DNA of 64,000 nucleotides from positions 170,455-234,454 of the forward strand of contig JAQFWX010000015.1 in the NCBI GenBank assembly GCA_027605045.1. The letters run 5' to 3'. The DNA comes from Phallus indusiatus (lineage: Eukaryota; Basidiomycota; Agaricomycetes; Phallales; Phallaceae). Numbering within the stretch: the stretch's first letter is position 1; every line of letters begins with the position of its first letter. Below are positions 45,459-58,515 of the stretch, in pieces. The translations under genes were made by a program, and so were the position numbers. Below the pieces are notes generated by a model that worked only from the letters and a program-made list of their open reading frames with translations, was not told the origin of the DNA and did no database searches.

Positions 45459-45670
45459 TTTTTTTTTTTTTTTTTTTGGTGGAGCTTTGAACAGACAGGT
45501 TCGGCGAAGATCAACCATACCCTGTCTGTCTAACTATTTACAAGGCCGATGGCCTTGCGTCATATAGGGCATATAAATTTAAGCATAAGATCATATCTTC
45601 ATATTTGGTAACGTAGGGTTTCTCACCGAGAAGAAATGCGTTACGCACACCTTTAAAGGTAGTGTGGGAC

Positions 45671-48600
45671 TCATCTCGCCGGGTGGCGTCTGTTGATGCT
45701 ACCCACTAAAACTTCTCTTACGTCTTTACTAGATATCTCAAGTATGTTTTCGTTACCCAATATGTGAGACCATGTTTTTTTGACTAATGATAATTTAAGT
45801 GCCTTGCGTTTGTATTTTTTCTTATTTGTTAGGATGGCATCGTGTCTGATTCGCCTTCTTATGGTGTCTATCCATTTATTTTGGAGCATTGGCAAGGTCG
45901 GTTTCTTTTCGGGGTCTCTTTCGTTTCCTATTGTCCATTCACACCATGTTTTCCAGATTAGGTACGCTGATTCTGATATTAGGATCGTATATAGTCTTTT
46001 TTTCCCTAAGTTAGGTTTCCCGTTAGGTAATTTGAATTTTAGGAGGTTTGATCCAATGATTAGATCTAGCGTGATATCGTGCCATTCAAAACCTGCGTTT
46101 TCCCATATAGTTTTTGGGAGTTTCCATATATCTTCTGCGTGGAGTGATTTGCAGCTGGTAAGGATATGTTCCATTTCCTGTATTTCTTCACATTCCGGGC
46201 ACCATGCGCGGTTACTGTATTCCGGGATGTTTAGCCAGAATTTTCCTACTCGGTATGCTCCATGTGTGTTTTTCCAGAGGAAATTACTTATTTGTTTAGA
46301 CAGAGTTTTGTCTCTAAAGGAGTGCCAGATAGCTTCGGGTAGGGGGCGTTCATTTATTATTAGTTCTACACAGTCAGCAATGTTTCTCAGCCTGTTTTCA
46401 GTTGTTTCTCTTTTCTTATGGCCCCTTTTCTCAATTAGTGATTTGTACACTTGTGATTGGGTTGCCGCGGATAGTTTTAAGCCTGGTAAAATGTGAGTTG
46501 CCGGGATTTGGAGGTTGAGTAGGCTTGGCGCCTGTAGTTCTAAGCCTTGTTTCGCCAGTTCATCCGCCCTTTCGTTTCCAGTTATACCACTGTGTGCTTT
46601 GACTTTTGAGAGTATTGTTGGTGCTTGACGGTTTCGTAGGTTGAAGATTAATGGTTGTAAGATATCTTTATTTCTTACTCCGTACCATCCATTATCTTCC
46701 GTTTGCTGTAGTCTGTTTGTTAGCATGTCTATGGAGTATTGTGAGTCCGTCTGTATTTGAAGTATTTCGTTTCTGGGGGTGCTTTGTACTGCGTATAGAA
46801 TGGCCATTAGTTCGCCGGCGTTATTTGTATTGAATCTTCTAGGTAGGAGGATAGCTCTATTTCTTTCATCATTTTCCGCGAACCAGATTCCGCTGCTTGC
46901 TTTAGCCTCTGCACTTCCATTTTTATCACACGATCCGTCAGTGTAAACTGTGTTGATATGGTCACCAAATTGTACGTTCTCTCTTTTGGCGGGTAGTGGG
47001 AAGGGTCTTGACTGGTTTGTTAGGATCCTGAATCCCTCTTCTAGTGTCTTTATGTCAAAGTTAGGGTTAAAGTATATGGAGTTTGCGTCTCCTATGGGTG
47101 TGGCTTCAATGTATTTGGCTATGTTATTTTCGGGGTTTATCTCGCGCGGATTCCATTTTGGTTCTATTTGTTGAATAATGTGGTTGGCTAGGTGGGTGCA
47201 GAGGGTTAGGTTCGTGCATTTTATCGTTTTCGCTTGTGCGCACGTTTCACACACGCATCTTCCTACTCTTATGTGATCTTCTGCAAACTCCGTGTCTGCT
47301 ATTTGAGTCATTTCTCCTGTTGATGTTATTTTGTGATGGTTTTTCAGGCATGAGTACGCCTTGTCCTTCCAGTTTACATTTTCTGTGGGGATCCCTGGGT
47401 GAAACCAAATAGGGATCTGTAATTTGAGATCCGTATTTATTTCCAGAGCGTCAAGGCCATTTCCATATTTTACTGCGGCTTTCGTCATACGTTTCAGTGA
47501 GTTTGGAAGAGTGTTTTTCTTGCCAGTGGTTGATATTTTCCATGATTGTAGGAAAGCATTTGGGAGTTTGCGGTTCCACGGAAAATTGTGCGGTTTCACG
47601 TTTTCTCTCGTGTTTTTTGCAAAAAGAGAGTCCGCCACATATGCCCAGGCTGGACGCTGTTCGTTTATGGCTAAGTATCGTTGTAATTTCATTATTTCAA
47701 TTGCTTCGTTCCGTAGCTCAATGTCGAGGACTTTTTTTCCACCTTTGCTCATTCCCATGGACATTATCTCCAAGCTTATCGGTGGGTTTTTGTTTTCCCC
47801 CCATATAAATTCTCTTATTATTTTCTTGACGCGTATACAGATTTCCTGAGGCATACCCTGTACTCTTGTTTTATATTGGGTACGTCCCCCCACTACCATA
47901 TTGATAATTAGTCGTTTACCTTCCGGTGTAGGGTGTCCTTTTTCCCATCGGTCTAAGTCTTCTCTAATTTTTTGTAGCGTTGGTTCCCATATTGTTAGTT
48001 GTTCAACGCCATTTCCTATAAAACATCCTAAAATTCTAACTGGCGTTTCATCAGGGATAATTGGGATATTGTCTGGGATTCTCATGTGCGTTTCTTTTGC
48101 TCTTCTTTCCCGTATGAACTGTTCTCTGAAAGGTTTTGTTCCAATAGGGAGGACATTTGTTTTCGATAGATTAAATTTGGCACCAGATGCTTTGCACCAG
48201 GTTTTTAGGGTGTTTTCTAGGCTTGCAAAGTCATCATTTTCTGATAGGTAAACCGTCGTGTCATCAGCGAATAGACTGGCTATTAATTTGTCTTCCAGAC
48301 CAGGGATATTGTAACCTTCTAGGTCTGATTTGCGTAGTGTCGCTGCGAGTGATTCTATTGTGATATTGAAGAGTAGGCATGATAGCGGGTCTCCTTGGCG
48401 TACGCCTCTTTCAATTTTTATTGGTTCACTCATAAACCCATTTAGTATGATTAGTGTTTCTGCGTCGTGGTATAAGGATTTGACGGTGTTGATGAAGGAG
48501 TTTGGGAAGCCGAATTTATCCAGAGATGCCCAAAGGAAGTCATGTCGGATTCTGTCGTATGCTTTCTCCTGGTCTAGACTGATAATTTGACCATTTATTT

Positions 48601-50836
48601 CCATTGTTTCCGCATAGTGTGGCATGAGTATGGCAAGGTCAGTTTGGTCCGTGATATGCCGTTTCGCCATAAAACCTGCCTGATCTTTATGTATCAGTCC
48701 GGGTGCAATCTTAGCAAGGCGATTTGTTAGTATTCTAGTGAAGATTCGGTAATCACTGTTAAGTATTGTAATTGGACGGTAGTTACTGATTTCTGATTTG
48801 TCATTTTTTTTGTGTAGGGGGCATAGCCAACCTTGGTGGAATTTTAGGTCGTGGTCTGGTCCTTTATCTTTTATGTCTTGAAAAAGTGGTTGGAGGACGT
48901 TTAGAAGGTCGAACACATGGGTGACGCCCGATTTATCTTTAAATGTTAGCGTTGTCAAGAGGGTTTTCCATAGTTCGTATGTTATACCGTCAATTCCTGC
49001 TGCTTTACCGTTTGGTAGTTTTTTTATTGCTTCTTGAATTTCTTTGTCACTAATTTGTTCTTCCAGGACTATTAGGTCATGTGCTGGGATTTTTTCTGTC
49101 AGGGGTATGAGGGCTTGTTGCATTTGTTCGTTCCGGGTGTCGTCTCCTAGCTCTGGGTCTATGTCGGTTATTTGGAGTTCTTTGTAGAATTCTCTTGCTC
49201 TGGCGCACATTTGTTGAGACGAGCGGAGTAGCTCACCATTTTTATTTTTCAGGGCTATTATTGTGTCGCGCGGTTTTTTTTCTTTGTTTTGGGTTGTCCA
49301 GGCTTTACAGATTGTTTCACTTATTAGGCGGTTATGAGCTGCTACTTGTTCACGGCGTCTGAGGAAGAGTGATTGTTTGAGGTTCGAAATTTCCTCGGTG
49401 ATTATACTAATCATCATGGCTTTATCTTCTTGGTCAATTTGTGGTGAGTTTTGGAGTATTTCTAAGGTATTTTCCTTCTCTCTAATTGTTCGGTCAAGGA
49501 TATGGGAGGTTTTGTTGGCGTAGAATTTTGCTATGCGTATAACATCTGTTTTGAAAGTGTGGTATAGTTTTTGGACTTGTTGTGGGTTGTTTTTTATATC
49601 CTTCTCTAGTCTCTCCCCCCGTAATATGATTTCTTGTATAAATTCTTTGTTGTTCACTGTGTGTTCTGGTATTGCCCAGCGGCCTTTTCCTACATCGGGT
49701 AGGGACGTGTTGAGGATTCTTACACTGATTAATTTATGGTCGGTGGATATTGGTGCCACCGTGTTGCTCCATTCTAATAGGAATGGATTTATCTCATGTT
49801 TCGCATAGATTCTGTCTATTCTTGAGTGGATAGGGCGTCCGTAGCTTGCGAAAGTGTATTTGATTTCTGTCGGGTGGGTTAGTCGCCAGTTGTCAGAGAT
49901 TCGGAAGTAAGTTTTAAAATCTTCGAATTTTTCAATGACATTAGGGGGGTCGGCATGTGACGGTAGTCGGTCTATGCTTTCTTCGACCATATTAAAGTCT
50001 CCTAGAATGATGTCAGGTTTGTGTAGTCTTTTTCTTCGCCAGTAATCTATTATTTCCACCCAGAAGTTTCCGTTCTCTTCATGGTTGTTTGGGGCGTATA
50101 TGTTTAAAATGTTTAGTTGTTTATTTACAGCCCAATCAATTGTGAGTAGTATGGCACGTCCTTTGATTATTATTGTTGTTTTCGTTGATTGCCATCTGGT
50201 TAGTTGTTTATTTATTATGAAGCTCGTCCCAGCAGTTGTTTTTGGTCTGATTGGGTGTGGATTGTTTGTAATGACGAGTTGGCGTTCAAAGAGTTCATTT
50301 AGGTTGATTGTATCTGATTCGCTGATGTGTGATTCTTGTACTGCTAGAATAGCAATTCTTTGCTCTCTCATTAGTTGGTTTAGTTCCCTCCATTTATCCA
50401 TAGAGCTATTGATATTTCCTCCTTTTATATTTAGTGAGGCTACTTTTATGGTGTTTCTCGTGCGTTTTTTCTTACGTTGTTGATGTTGGGCCATTTGTGG
50501 TGGCTCTTCCATGGGAGGGTTATGTGTCCTGGTACCTTGGGAAGTGTCGCTATTGGCGCTGTCTTCAGGTTGTGGGTGAGTGTTATTTTGTGAAAATTGG
50601 TTTGTATTTGCGTCTGTGTTTTGTGTATGTCTATTTTCAGACGTATTATCATTTCCAATGATTTGTTGATTTTGTTGTATGTTATTTTGAGGGGGTCCGC
50701 TTGCCGTCACCCCTACATTGTCATTAGGATCGGCTGCAGCGGTACACTCGTCGACCCTTCTAATGTAGGGGAGGTGAAGTAACCGATTGACCGTATGAGC
50801 ATATCCGTGTGAGTTGTGATCTGTGATGTTGTGCAT
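45671..50836 (-). CDS. LINE ORF2: endonuclease, reverse transcriptase, RNase H
   Basis: An APE-type endonuclease opens at about residue 130 with VASLNIKGG, QESHISES, ILGDFN and ISTDHKL, which supply the Asn, Glu, Asp and His of the nicking site. The RT domain (~640-920) has YRPITILNSDYR, ISLDQEKAYDRI, RQGDPLSCLLF and the catalytic FADDTTVY. RNase H (~1250-1400) has YTDGSCDKNG, NNAGELMAILYA, IQTDSQYS and HSGITGNERADELA. A C-terminal C-x2-C-x6-H-x4-C knuckle (CPECEEIQEMEHILTSC) follows. ORF2 nicks the target and copies the RNA there. A Gln/Asn-rich leader precedes the endonuclease. No stop or shift interrupts it. Confidence 0.95.
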   Translation of the reverse strand: MHNITDHNSHGYAHTVNRLLHLPYIRRVDECTAAADPNDNVGVTASGPPQNNIQQNQQIIGNDNTSENRHTQNTDANTNQFSQNNTHPQPEDSANSDTSQGTRTHNPPMEEPPQMAQHQQRKKKRTRNTIKVASLNIKGGNINSSMDKWRELNQLMREQRIAILAVQESHISESDTINLNELFERQLVITNNPHPIRPKTTAGTSFIINKQLTRWQSTKTTIIIKGRAILLTIDWAVNKQLNILNIYAPNNHEENGNFWVEIIDYWRRKRLHKPDIILGDFNMVEESIDRLPSHADPPNVIEKFEDFKTYFRISDNWRLTHPTEIKYTFASYGRPIHSRIDRIYAKHEINPFLLEWSNTVAPISTDHKLISVRILNTSLPDVGKGRWAIPEHTVNNKEFIQEIILRGERLEKDIKNNPQQVQKLYHTFKTDVIRIAKFYANKTSHILDRTIREKENTLEILQNSPQIDQEDKAMMISIITEEISNLKQSLFLRRREQVAAHNRLISETICKAWTTQNKEKKPRDTIIALKNKNGELLRSSQQMCARAREFYKELQITDIDPELGDDTRNEQMQQALIPLTEKIPAHDLIVLEEQISDKEIQEAIKKLPNGKAAGIDGITYELWKTLLTTLTFKDKSGVTHVFDLLNVLQPLFQDIKDKGPDHDLKFHQGWLCPLHKKNDKSEISNYRPITILNSDYRIFTRILTNRLAKIAPGLIHKDQAGFMAKRHITDQTDLAILMPHYAETMEINGQIISLDQEKAYDRIRHDFLWASLDKFGFPNSFINTVKSLYHDAETLIILNGFMSEPIKIERGVRQGDPLSCLLFNITIESLAATLRKSDLEGYNIPGLEDKLIASLFADDTTVYLSENDDFASLENTLKTWCKASGAKFNLSKTNVLPIGTKPFREQFIRERRAKETHMRIPDNIPIIPDETPVRILGCFIGNGVEQLTIWEPTLQKIREDLDRWEKGHPTPEGKRLIINMVVGGRTQYKTRVQGMPQEICIRVKKIIREFIWGENKNPPISLEIMSMGMSKGGKKVLDIELRNEAIEIMKLQRYLAINEQRPAWAYVADSLFAKNTRENVKPHNFPWNRKLPNAFLQSWKISTTGKKNTLPNSLKRMTKAAVKYGNGLDALEINTDLKLQIPIWFHPGIPTENVNWKDKAYSCLKNHHKITSTGEMTQIADTEFAEDHIRVGRCVCETCAQAKTIKCTNLTLCTHLANHIIQQIEPKWNPREINPENNIAKYIEATPIGDANSIYFNPNFDIKTLEEGFRILTNQSRPFPLPAKRENVQFGDHINTVYTDGSCDKNGSAEAKASSGIWFAENDERNRAILLPRRFNTNNAGELMAILYAVQSTPRNEILQIQTDSQYSIDMLTNRLQQTEDNGWYGVRNKDILQPLIFNLRNRQAPTILSKVKAHSGITGNERADELAKQGLELQAPSLLNLQIPATHILPGLKLSAATQSQVYKSLIEKRGHKKRETTENRLRNIADCVELIINERPLPEAIWHSFRDKTLSKQISNFLWKNTHGAYRVGKFWLNIPEYSNRAWCPECEEIQEMEHILTSCKSLHAEDIWKLPKTIWENAGFEWHDITLDLIIGSNLLKFKLPNGKPNLGKKRLYTILISESAYLIWKTWCEWTIGNERDPEKKPTLPMLQNKWIDTIRRRIRHDAILTNKKKYKRKALKLSLVKKTWSHILGNENILEISSKDVREVLVGSINRRHPAR

Positions 50837-51066
50837 TTCATAGAAGTAATGGTTTGGGAGGGCCGCTCCCTAACGAACCGAGAGGCAACCACTTTCTCTA
50901 GTCCGGGATTTTTCTCTTTCCTTGAGTTCTTAGTATTTATTGTTTTTAAGTGTATAATTTAGCTGTGATTTTTAATAAATACTAAGGGGTTTTGATTTTA
51001 TTTTTAGATGGAGCTATACATGCGATTGGTGTCTCTTTATTTTAATTTTAGCGGTGACAAAATTAA

Positions 51067-52431
51067 TTAGTTCCGCAGGCGACGGGGATTTCCGAATTTT
51101 TTCTTCCTTCCTCTATTTTTCTCATCCGTCTGAGTGTTCGTTTTCGTTTGGTTTTCTTTCGGCAGGTTTGTTGGCCAACCTGGTATTTCTTTGAATTTGC
51201 ATTTGTTCGTTAGGTGATCTCTTCCTTTACAGAGATTGCAGACAATGTCCATGTGTGGGGCGCTTTTCCCAGCCGGAATGATGAACGTGTGTCCACGTAG
51301 GGTTTCTATCCATTTCTCGTGTTTGGAGGCATCGAGCGTTGGTGGTTCCATGTAGATACGGAGGCAAGTTTCCTCTTCTTTATTTCCTAAGCTGAACTTC
51401 ATTCTTGCGACTTTGATCGTTTGGAGGGTCTTTTGTACCGTTGCATGTGTCTTGGTGTCACTGTAGTGGTTTGCTTCAAGAATTTGGGTGAGTGTTTTGT
51501 ATGTAGCGCGCTCTGGGTCGTTTATGTTTTGGATGAGTTGTTTTGCTAGCATTTCGTCCGAGGGTCCTTTGTCAGGGACCGGGATATTTTTTAGCGTCAT
51601 GGTGTAAGTTGATGGTTCGAAGTGTTCAGGGAAGAAGAAGAATACGTTGTCTTCCATTACCCAACATTTGAAGATAGTGAGTAAATTGGCATATTTCGAT
51701 GGGAGGTTACTGATGAGGAAAGGGATAGTTCCCGGAAAGGTCGTTGGGTTATTGGTTAGGACCGGCGGGTTAACCACGTGGTCTCCTTCGCCAATAAGCT
51801 CCTGTAGGAAGGAGTAAATTTCTTCAAGCGTGTTGGTTGCAATTTTGGAGTTAGGTCTGATTCTATCGAATGCTAGGAAGCAGTAGATGCGGTTACCCGG
51901 GAGTTTTTTCCAGAGTTTTTTCGTTTCGTTGTCGATGTGGCTGAGGATGTTAGACTCGGTAATTCCTTCTTGGGTTGGGAATTCGTAGTCTAGGGGGATT
52001 AAAATTTTCTTACGGAGATCCTCGGGGATTAAAGAGTGGTCAGTTTGGGAGGATGACAGAGCCTGGTTATCCGTGCCCTTTTGTGTAGCTATTTGCTGTT
52101 GATTGGGCGGAGGTTCGATGTCTTGTTCTTCCGAGCTATGTGTCTGGGAGGTTTCTGAGTCTGGGGCTAGAATCACATCGTCATTTTGGTGTGTCGCCGT
52201 GTGGTTGATTATATCATTGTTGGCAACATTTATTTGAACATTTTTTTCTCCTTTGTTGTTTTTCTGCATTTTTCGAGGTTTGGGGTTATTGGTGGGCTTT
52301 TCCGAAGTCGGAGATTTATAGATGTCTCTTTTTCTTTTGGAGATGTCAGAGGTGTAAGGTGGGGGGAGAATGTTGTTTTCGTTGGGAGGTGGGGTGTTAA
52401 GGTTAGTGAGTGCGGTTATGTTTTGGCTCAT
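51067..52431 (-). CDS. LINE ORF1: RNA-binding protein with zinc knuckle
   Basis: 454 residues. The N-terminal 140 residues are polar and low complexity (Pro/Asn/Lys/Gln). A central folded region (LTIFKCWVMEDNVFFFFPEHFEP) resembles the ORF1 RNA-binding part of Tad1-like LINEs. Near residue 405 is a C-x2-C-x4-H-x4-C knuckle (CNLCKGRDHLTNKC), and the end is basic (KNRGRKKKFGNPRRLRN). It coats the element RNA. Ends 230 bp before ORF2. Confidence 0.85.
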   Translation of the reverse strand: MSQNITALTNLNTPPPNENNILPPPYTSDISKRKRDIYKSPTSEKPTNNPKPRKMQKNNKGEKNVQINVANNDIINHTATHQNDDVILAPDSETSQTHSSEEQDIEPPPNQQQIATQKGTDNQALSSSQTDHSLIPEDLRKKILIPLDYEFPTQEGITESNILSHIDNETKKLWKKLPGNRIYCFLAFDRIRPNSKIATNTLEEIYSFLQELIGEGDHVVNPPVLTNNPTTFPGTIPFLISNLPSKYANLLTIFKCWVMEDNVFFFFPEHFEPSTYTMTLKNIPVPDKGPSDEMLAKQLIQNINDPERATYKTLTQILEANHYSDTKTHATVQKTLQTIKVARMKFSLGNKEEETCLRIYMEPPTLDASKHEKWIETLRGHTFIIPAGKSAPHMDIVCNLCKGRDHLTNKCKFKEIPGWPTNLPKENQTKTNTQTDEKNRGRKKKFGNPRRLRN

Positions 52432-52935
52432 GGGGTTGAAACTTTAACTGTACAGTTGCTTATGAAGGTTCGTTTTCTTTTATTTTATGGGTCTTTCTCG
52501 TGTGTGGCTTGATGTTTTAATGTGATTTGGTTGTTAGGTATGGTTTTGTGAGCTGTATAGTTGCTTATATAATTTTTGTTTATCGTTTATGGGGATTTAT
52601 TCTGCGTGGTTTGTGGTTTGGTTGATGTTTTCTGTTTTATTAGGGCCATGTTTTACTTTTGAAGTGTTGTTATTTCGGTGGTTTTAATGATTGCTTAGCA
52701 GTTTGTTTACTATTGTTTTGTTTGGGTTTAGTTTGAAGCTCTTTGTTCATATTGAGTTTCTTGTTTATATACGGAGCAGTTTTGTTAACTTGGGATATAT
52801 TATCATCTACCAATAATGTTATATTATTGTTTTGTAGTTGATAGATATATATTTCCCCACTCTTTTGTGGTATTTTTCTTAGTTTCCGGCACATCGGCTG
52901 GTACGATGGTAGTGGTCGGAATCAAGAGGCTCCTC

Positions 52936-52951
52936 GTCTCATACTAGTCGT
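52936..52951. repeat. Target duplication of the LINE (right copy)
   Basis: Identical 16 bp to 45443-45458. The stop codon of the cyanamide hydratase (52946-52944, minus) lies inside it. Confidence 0.95.
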
Positions 52952-53931
52952 ATTGATTCATCAAAGCATTTGCTCTAACGTCTGTAGCAAAGTTACTGGG
53001 AATTCCCTCCACCCAATTGGGCACTTCAAAGGTTGACGTATGGCACCACGGTTTCAAAGCCAGTTCTTTTTCAATAACGGCGCTGAAGCAAGTGGACCAT
53101 CCTAATCTTGGGAATTTAGCTACGGTTGCTTCAATGAGAGATTGTGAAACGAGGTTAGCACGACTATCGTTAAATTTCAGTATTAATGACCGACAAACAA
53201 AAGGTATGACAACTTACAGGCCAACATTGTCTTATGATTGTTATCTTGAGTAAATATTTCGCGAACTGCTAAAGTAAATGCCCGGCTTACCTAAAATCGT
53301 CGCAAGTTGAATGATCTGACCGATAGTGGTTATGTTACCACCTTTAACGAAAATATCCTGATGCCTGATGACGGCCTGAAAGAAATGATGTTTAGGGAGG
53401 TCTATATCTATTTAAGCACACCTACTTCGCAAACGGCATCAGCTAGATCCTCCTCTCCTCCATTCTTCAAAACGAATTCACGGGCGATTATACCGCCTTT
53501 GAACTCGAACGACATTTTCGTGGTCGAGAGATAGTCATCCGCTGTTCCGATATCATGGAAAAGACAAGTTAAATAATATGCCTCGTCGTCATAGTTCCAC
53601 TCAGGAAAGTGCTTGCGGACAATCGCGGTTCCTTCGGATGGCGTGAGATCATTCAATCATTAAGGGGTATACATATATCAATTGTCGTACCGTAGATATA
53701 CACTCTGTGGCTATGATTGAACGTCTGAACGTTAAGCTTCTCCTTTACAAAAGTCGTGCTTCTCCTAACTAATTCAGTATCTGGAAAGGCTAGCTCTGTG
53801 GAGTCCAGCGAATAGTCTGCTTTCTTGGGAACGAGTCCAGTAGCGGTAGGGTGTTCGCGGAAAAGAATATCAGGATCGCGAGGGACAGGCGTATATCCGT
53901 ATTTGACTACGTTGGCATCGCTGAAAGACAT
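52944..53931 (-). CDS. Cyanamide hydratase-like HD-domain protein
   Basis: Five exons (53931-53691, 53631-53426, 53375-53291, 53230-53218, 53163-52944) join in frame to 254 residues. Motifs: TFNHSHRVYIYG (HD-domain His), TCLFHDIGTAD (His-Asp pair), MSFEFKGGIIAREF, AVIRHQD, and LGWS with KPWCHT near the end. These match the fungal cyanamide hydratase/DDI2 family, which hydrates cyanamide to urea in the cytosol using a zinc-binding HD site. Exon four is only 13 nt and supplies part of LDNVGLRANLV, as the family expects. The LINE inserted across its stop codon, leaving the protein unchanged but replacing its 3' UTR. Confidence 0.9.
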
Positions 53932-54161
53932 GGTGATGTCTCGGGGCTGTAATCTGATCTCAAGCTGATGGGGAGATGTGCGAGTCTGCAAGCTGCAAGA
54001 TTTATAACACCGGGACGAGGGTGTCACCGAGTCACATGGTCCCTGTTGGTGTGCTTCCCTTCCCAAGACCCACATTATATAAAAATTTTAAGAATTCTAA
54101 AATTGAGATGGGCTTAATTCCAAAGCAAAGCAGTTCATAATGATTGACACAAATAATACGA

Positions 54162-55998
<1,837 letters not shown>

Positions 55999-56596
55999 TG
56001 CTCAAAAGTGAGGCTGGCAGGGCTGGCGGCGAGATGATTAGAGTCCGAGTCAGAGGTCCTTGTGGGTGCATAGGCGACTTATGTAATAATGGCGTGGTAA
56101 TTTTGGCTTTTGACTTTACAGTCACTGAACAGTCCGTCCTCGACGGCCAATAAACGAATGAACGTGAACTGCAATCAACGTGTCGAAAAAATAAGGACGG
56201 AATGTAATACCCGCACCGAGACAGGCCTATGGTTGGCCGAGTTTCAACATGCTATCTCAAGCGCCCAAGAAGTAAGGACCTTCGAGTCTTCGACAGGTAT
56301 TTTTAAGTGTGATACTGAAAGACTCGTCCAGCCACTCTACATCATGCGTCACCACCATGGAAAATGCCCAGCTAGAAACCGTCTTTCGGAATTATGCTTC
56401 TTGTATATTCATTCATCGCTTCACCATAAATAACCTAGATAAAGGGGTCGTTCTTAACCCTGAGGGTCCGACACTCAGGTCACCCTAGCCCAAAGAGGAA
56501 CGCGCAAACCCGGAGTAGTACACAGCATTTTTCTCCTTTTCTTCATTCAAGTCTAACTTAATTTCTTTTAACGCAAATCTCTCTTCGTATTTCTGC
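55999..56596. promoter_or_regulatory. Divergent intergenic region, DAHP synthase / phosphodiesterase
   Basis: 600 bp shared upstream region of two divergent genes, CT-rich near 56540-56590 just before the phosphodiesterase start. A GAGGGTCCGACACTCAGGTCACC tract near 56462 has short inverted repeats. No defined element was recognised. Confidence 0.4.
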
Positions 56597-58189
56597 ATGT
56601 TACTCTTCTTTATTACTACACTCCTTGCCGTTTCTTTCAACTGGGCCGTTTGTCAAGCTGGTCCCGTCAGTAAAAGGTCCGTAACCTAGACTCAAGACTG
56701 AAAAATGTTTTTATGCTCAAATTACTCACTTTTCAAGGACGGATCGCCAATGTAATGGACATGCCGAGTTCTGCGATCGCTCTTATGGAAACGTAAGTCG
56801 TAAGGTTATCATCATCCTGAGCAGACTTGAACCTCCTTGGAATCAGATAACATTTGCAGGAGGTCAGCATTAATATGTGCCTCAAATCCGCGGAAGGATA
56901 ATCTTACAGTATTTTCCAGCTCACGATTCATACGCATTTTCTTCTGATCCTCTGGCATGTGAGAGATTATTGGTTTTTCATTAGACAGTAACAGTTCGGT
57001 GGATAACCATTTCTCGAAACAGTGGCGAGAACACAAACCGTCAACTTGACTCAACAATTCAATGCCGGTATCCGTTTATTTCAAGCTCAATCACATATGT
57101 ATAAAAAAATACGTAGTACAGCAATCAACCAATTCACTGACTTATGATTAGGGGATCCGATGGCCAGCTTCACTTTTGTCATACATGTATGTACTCCAAC
57201 CAGTATTTACGTCATGATTTCTCTTGAAGCCTAACTCTACTACTCATATAGCTTGTGTATGTCAGCCACCCCTCTATGAATCCGCGAAGGACTTAGCTTT
57301 TTATAGCCACTTTTCGATGGAGGCACTGTCCTGGCGTACTTACAAACAATGAAACAGATTCTTGACGATAATCCCACCGAAGGTATGTCTTCGAAAAGGA
57401 AAACAATACACTCAAATATTCAATTGATTTTATTAGTCGTCACATTCCTTTTTACCAATCCCGAAGGGGTGTCCGTGTCGGACGTATGGGACCCTATATT
57501 CAATGCTTCTGGCATAAAGGATATGGCATACATTCCCCCTAGCCCTATTATCTCCCAGAGTCAATGGCCAACTTTGGGTAATATGATCGATAACGGGAAA
57601 AGGGTTGTCGTTTTCATGGATGCTGACAGGTAATTGTAAACGGTGAAGCGTTTAAGATTTCCGCTGTGTACTGAATTTGGTTACATCTGCTCATCAAGTA
57701 ATCAAACCGCTGTTCCTTACATCCTTTCTGAATTTCCAATGGTAAGATTACCAGTTCATCGGTAATTGACGCTAATCATATTGTTTATTGAAGATCTGGG
57801 AAAATCCCTTTGATAGCACGAACTCCTCATTCCCATGCAGCGTAAACAGAATAGCAGGACCCTTAGGCACAACAGAACACATGAATCTCATCAATCATTT
57901 CTTTGATAAAGACTTACTGGGTATCCTAATTCCCGATGAAGCCGCTGCAAATACTACAAATAGCGTTGCGTCAATCCTCGCCGACTCTAATGGATGTGCT
58001 TCGCTCAATGGAGGAAGAGCGCCAAACTTTGTTCTCATGGACTGGATTGCATTTGGGAATTTCTCTGGAGCTATTGCGCTTCTCAATGGCGTGCCGGATA
58101 CTCAAACAAATAATGCCAGAGAATTGCGTCCGTATGTCTTATCTACTTATGTTTCGTTGTTTCTTTTGGTAACGACTGTTATATTGTAA
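56597..58189 (+). CDS. PI-PLC X-domain-like phosphodiesterase, secreted/GPI-anchored
   Basis: Starts at 56597 with a signal peptide (MLLFFITTLLAVSFNWAVCQA). Exons then give CNGHAEFCDRSYGN, HDSYAFSSDPLA|LARTQTVN (first catalytic His), NAGIRLFQAQSHM, and DGQLHFCHTC (second His), followed by DGGTVLAYLQTM. Then come VVTFLFTNPEGVSV, the conserved SQSQWPTLGNMI and NGKRVVVFMDA block, and IWENPFDSTNSSFPCSVNR. The C-terminus ends in a hydrophobic LSTYVSLFLLVTTVIL without charged residues, as in GPI-anchored proteins. Members are fungal PLC-like phosphodiesterases whose substrates are mostly unproven. Border of exons 2 and 3 near 56793-56868 is uncertain. Confidence 0.82.
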
Positions 58190-58515
58190 CTTGTCAAGCC
58201 TTGAACGCGCCTTGTACATATTTTGATACCGTAGTTATTTATTTAAATTACTTGATTCTGATTTTAAATGGAACAATTGAGCAAGATCTATATTATGTCC
58301 ACATGATAAATTTGAAGGACGTTGCGAGTCGCAACCTTCGACACAGTGTAAAACTAGAAAAACCTGCCAGGCTGTTAAAAACCTCGTCAAGGGGAGATGG
58401 CTCAAGAGATTTAGTCGTAATCGTTATCGACAAGACATTTATTGTATCATATCATATACTCCATGTTTCTACATTGATTAAAAAAATATCAAAATGATCA
58501 TGTTCTCAGCATGTT

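Larger units (their letters stand above)
45459..52935 (-). mobile_element. Full-length Tad1-like LINE
   Basis: A 7.5 kb non-LTR retrotransposon on the minus strand, flanked by a 16-bp target duplication. It has a ~500 bp 5' UTR (52935-52432), ORF1 (454 residues), a 230 bp gap, an uninterrupted ORF2 (1,721 residues), a short 3' UTR and a poly(A) tail seen as ~20 Ts at 45458-45477. Both ORFs are open, so it looks capable of moving. ORF2 has endonuclease, RT, RNase H and a C-terminal zinc motif, fitting the Tad1/I group. Confidence 0.96.

Noticed and set aside
45780..50661. Plus-strand frames of up to 238 codons
   Set aside because: Antisense to the intact LINE ORF2.
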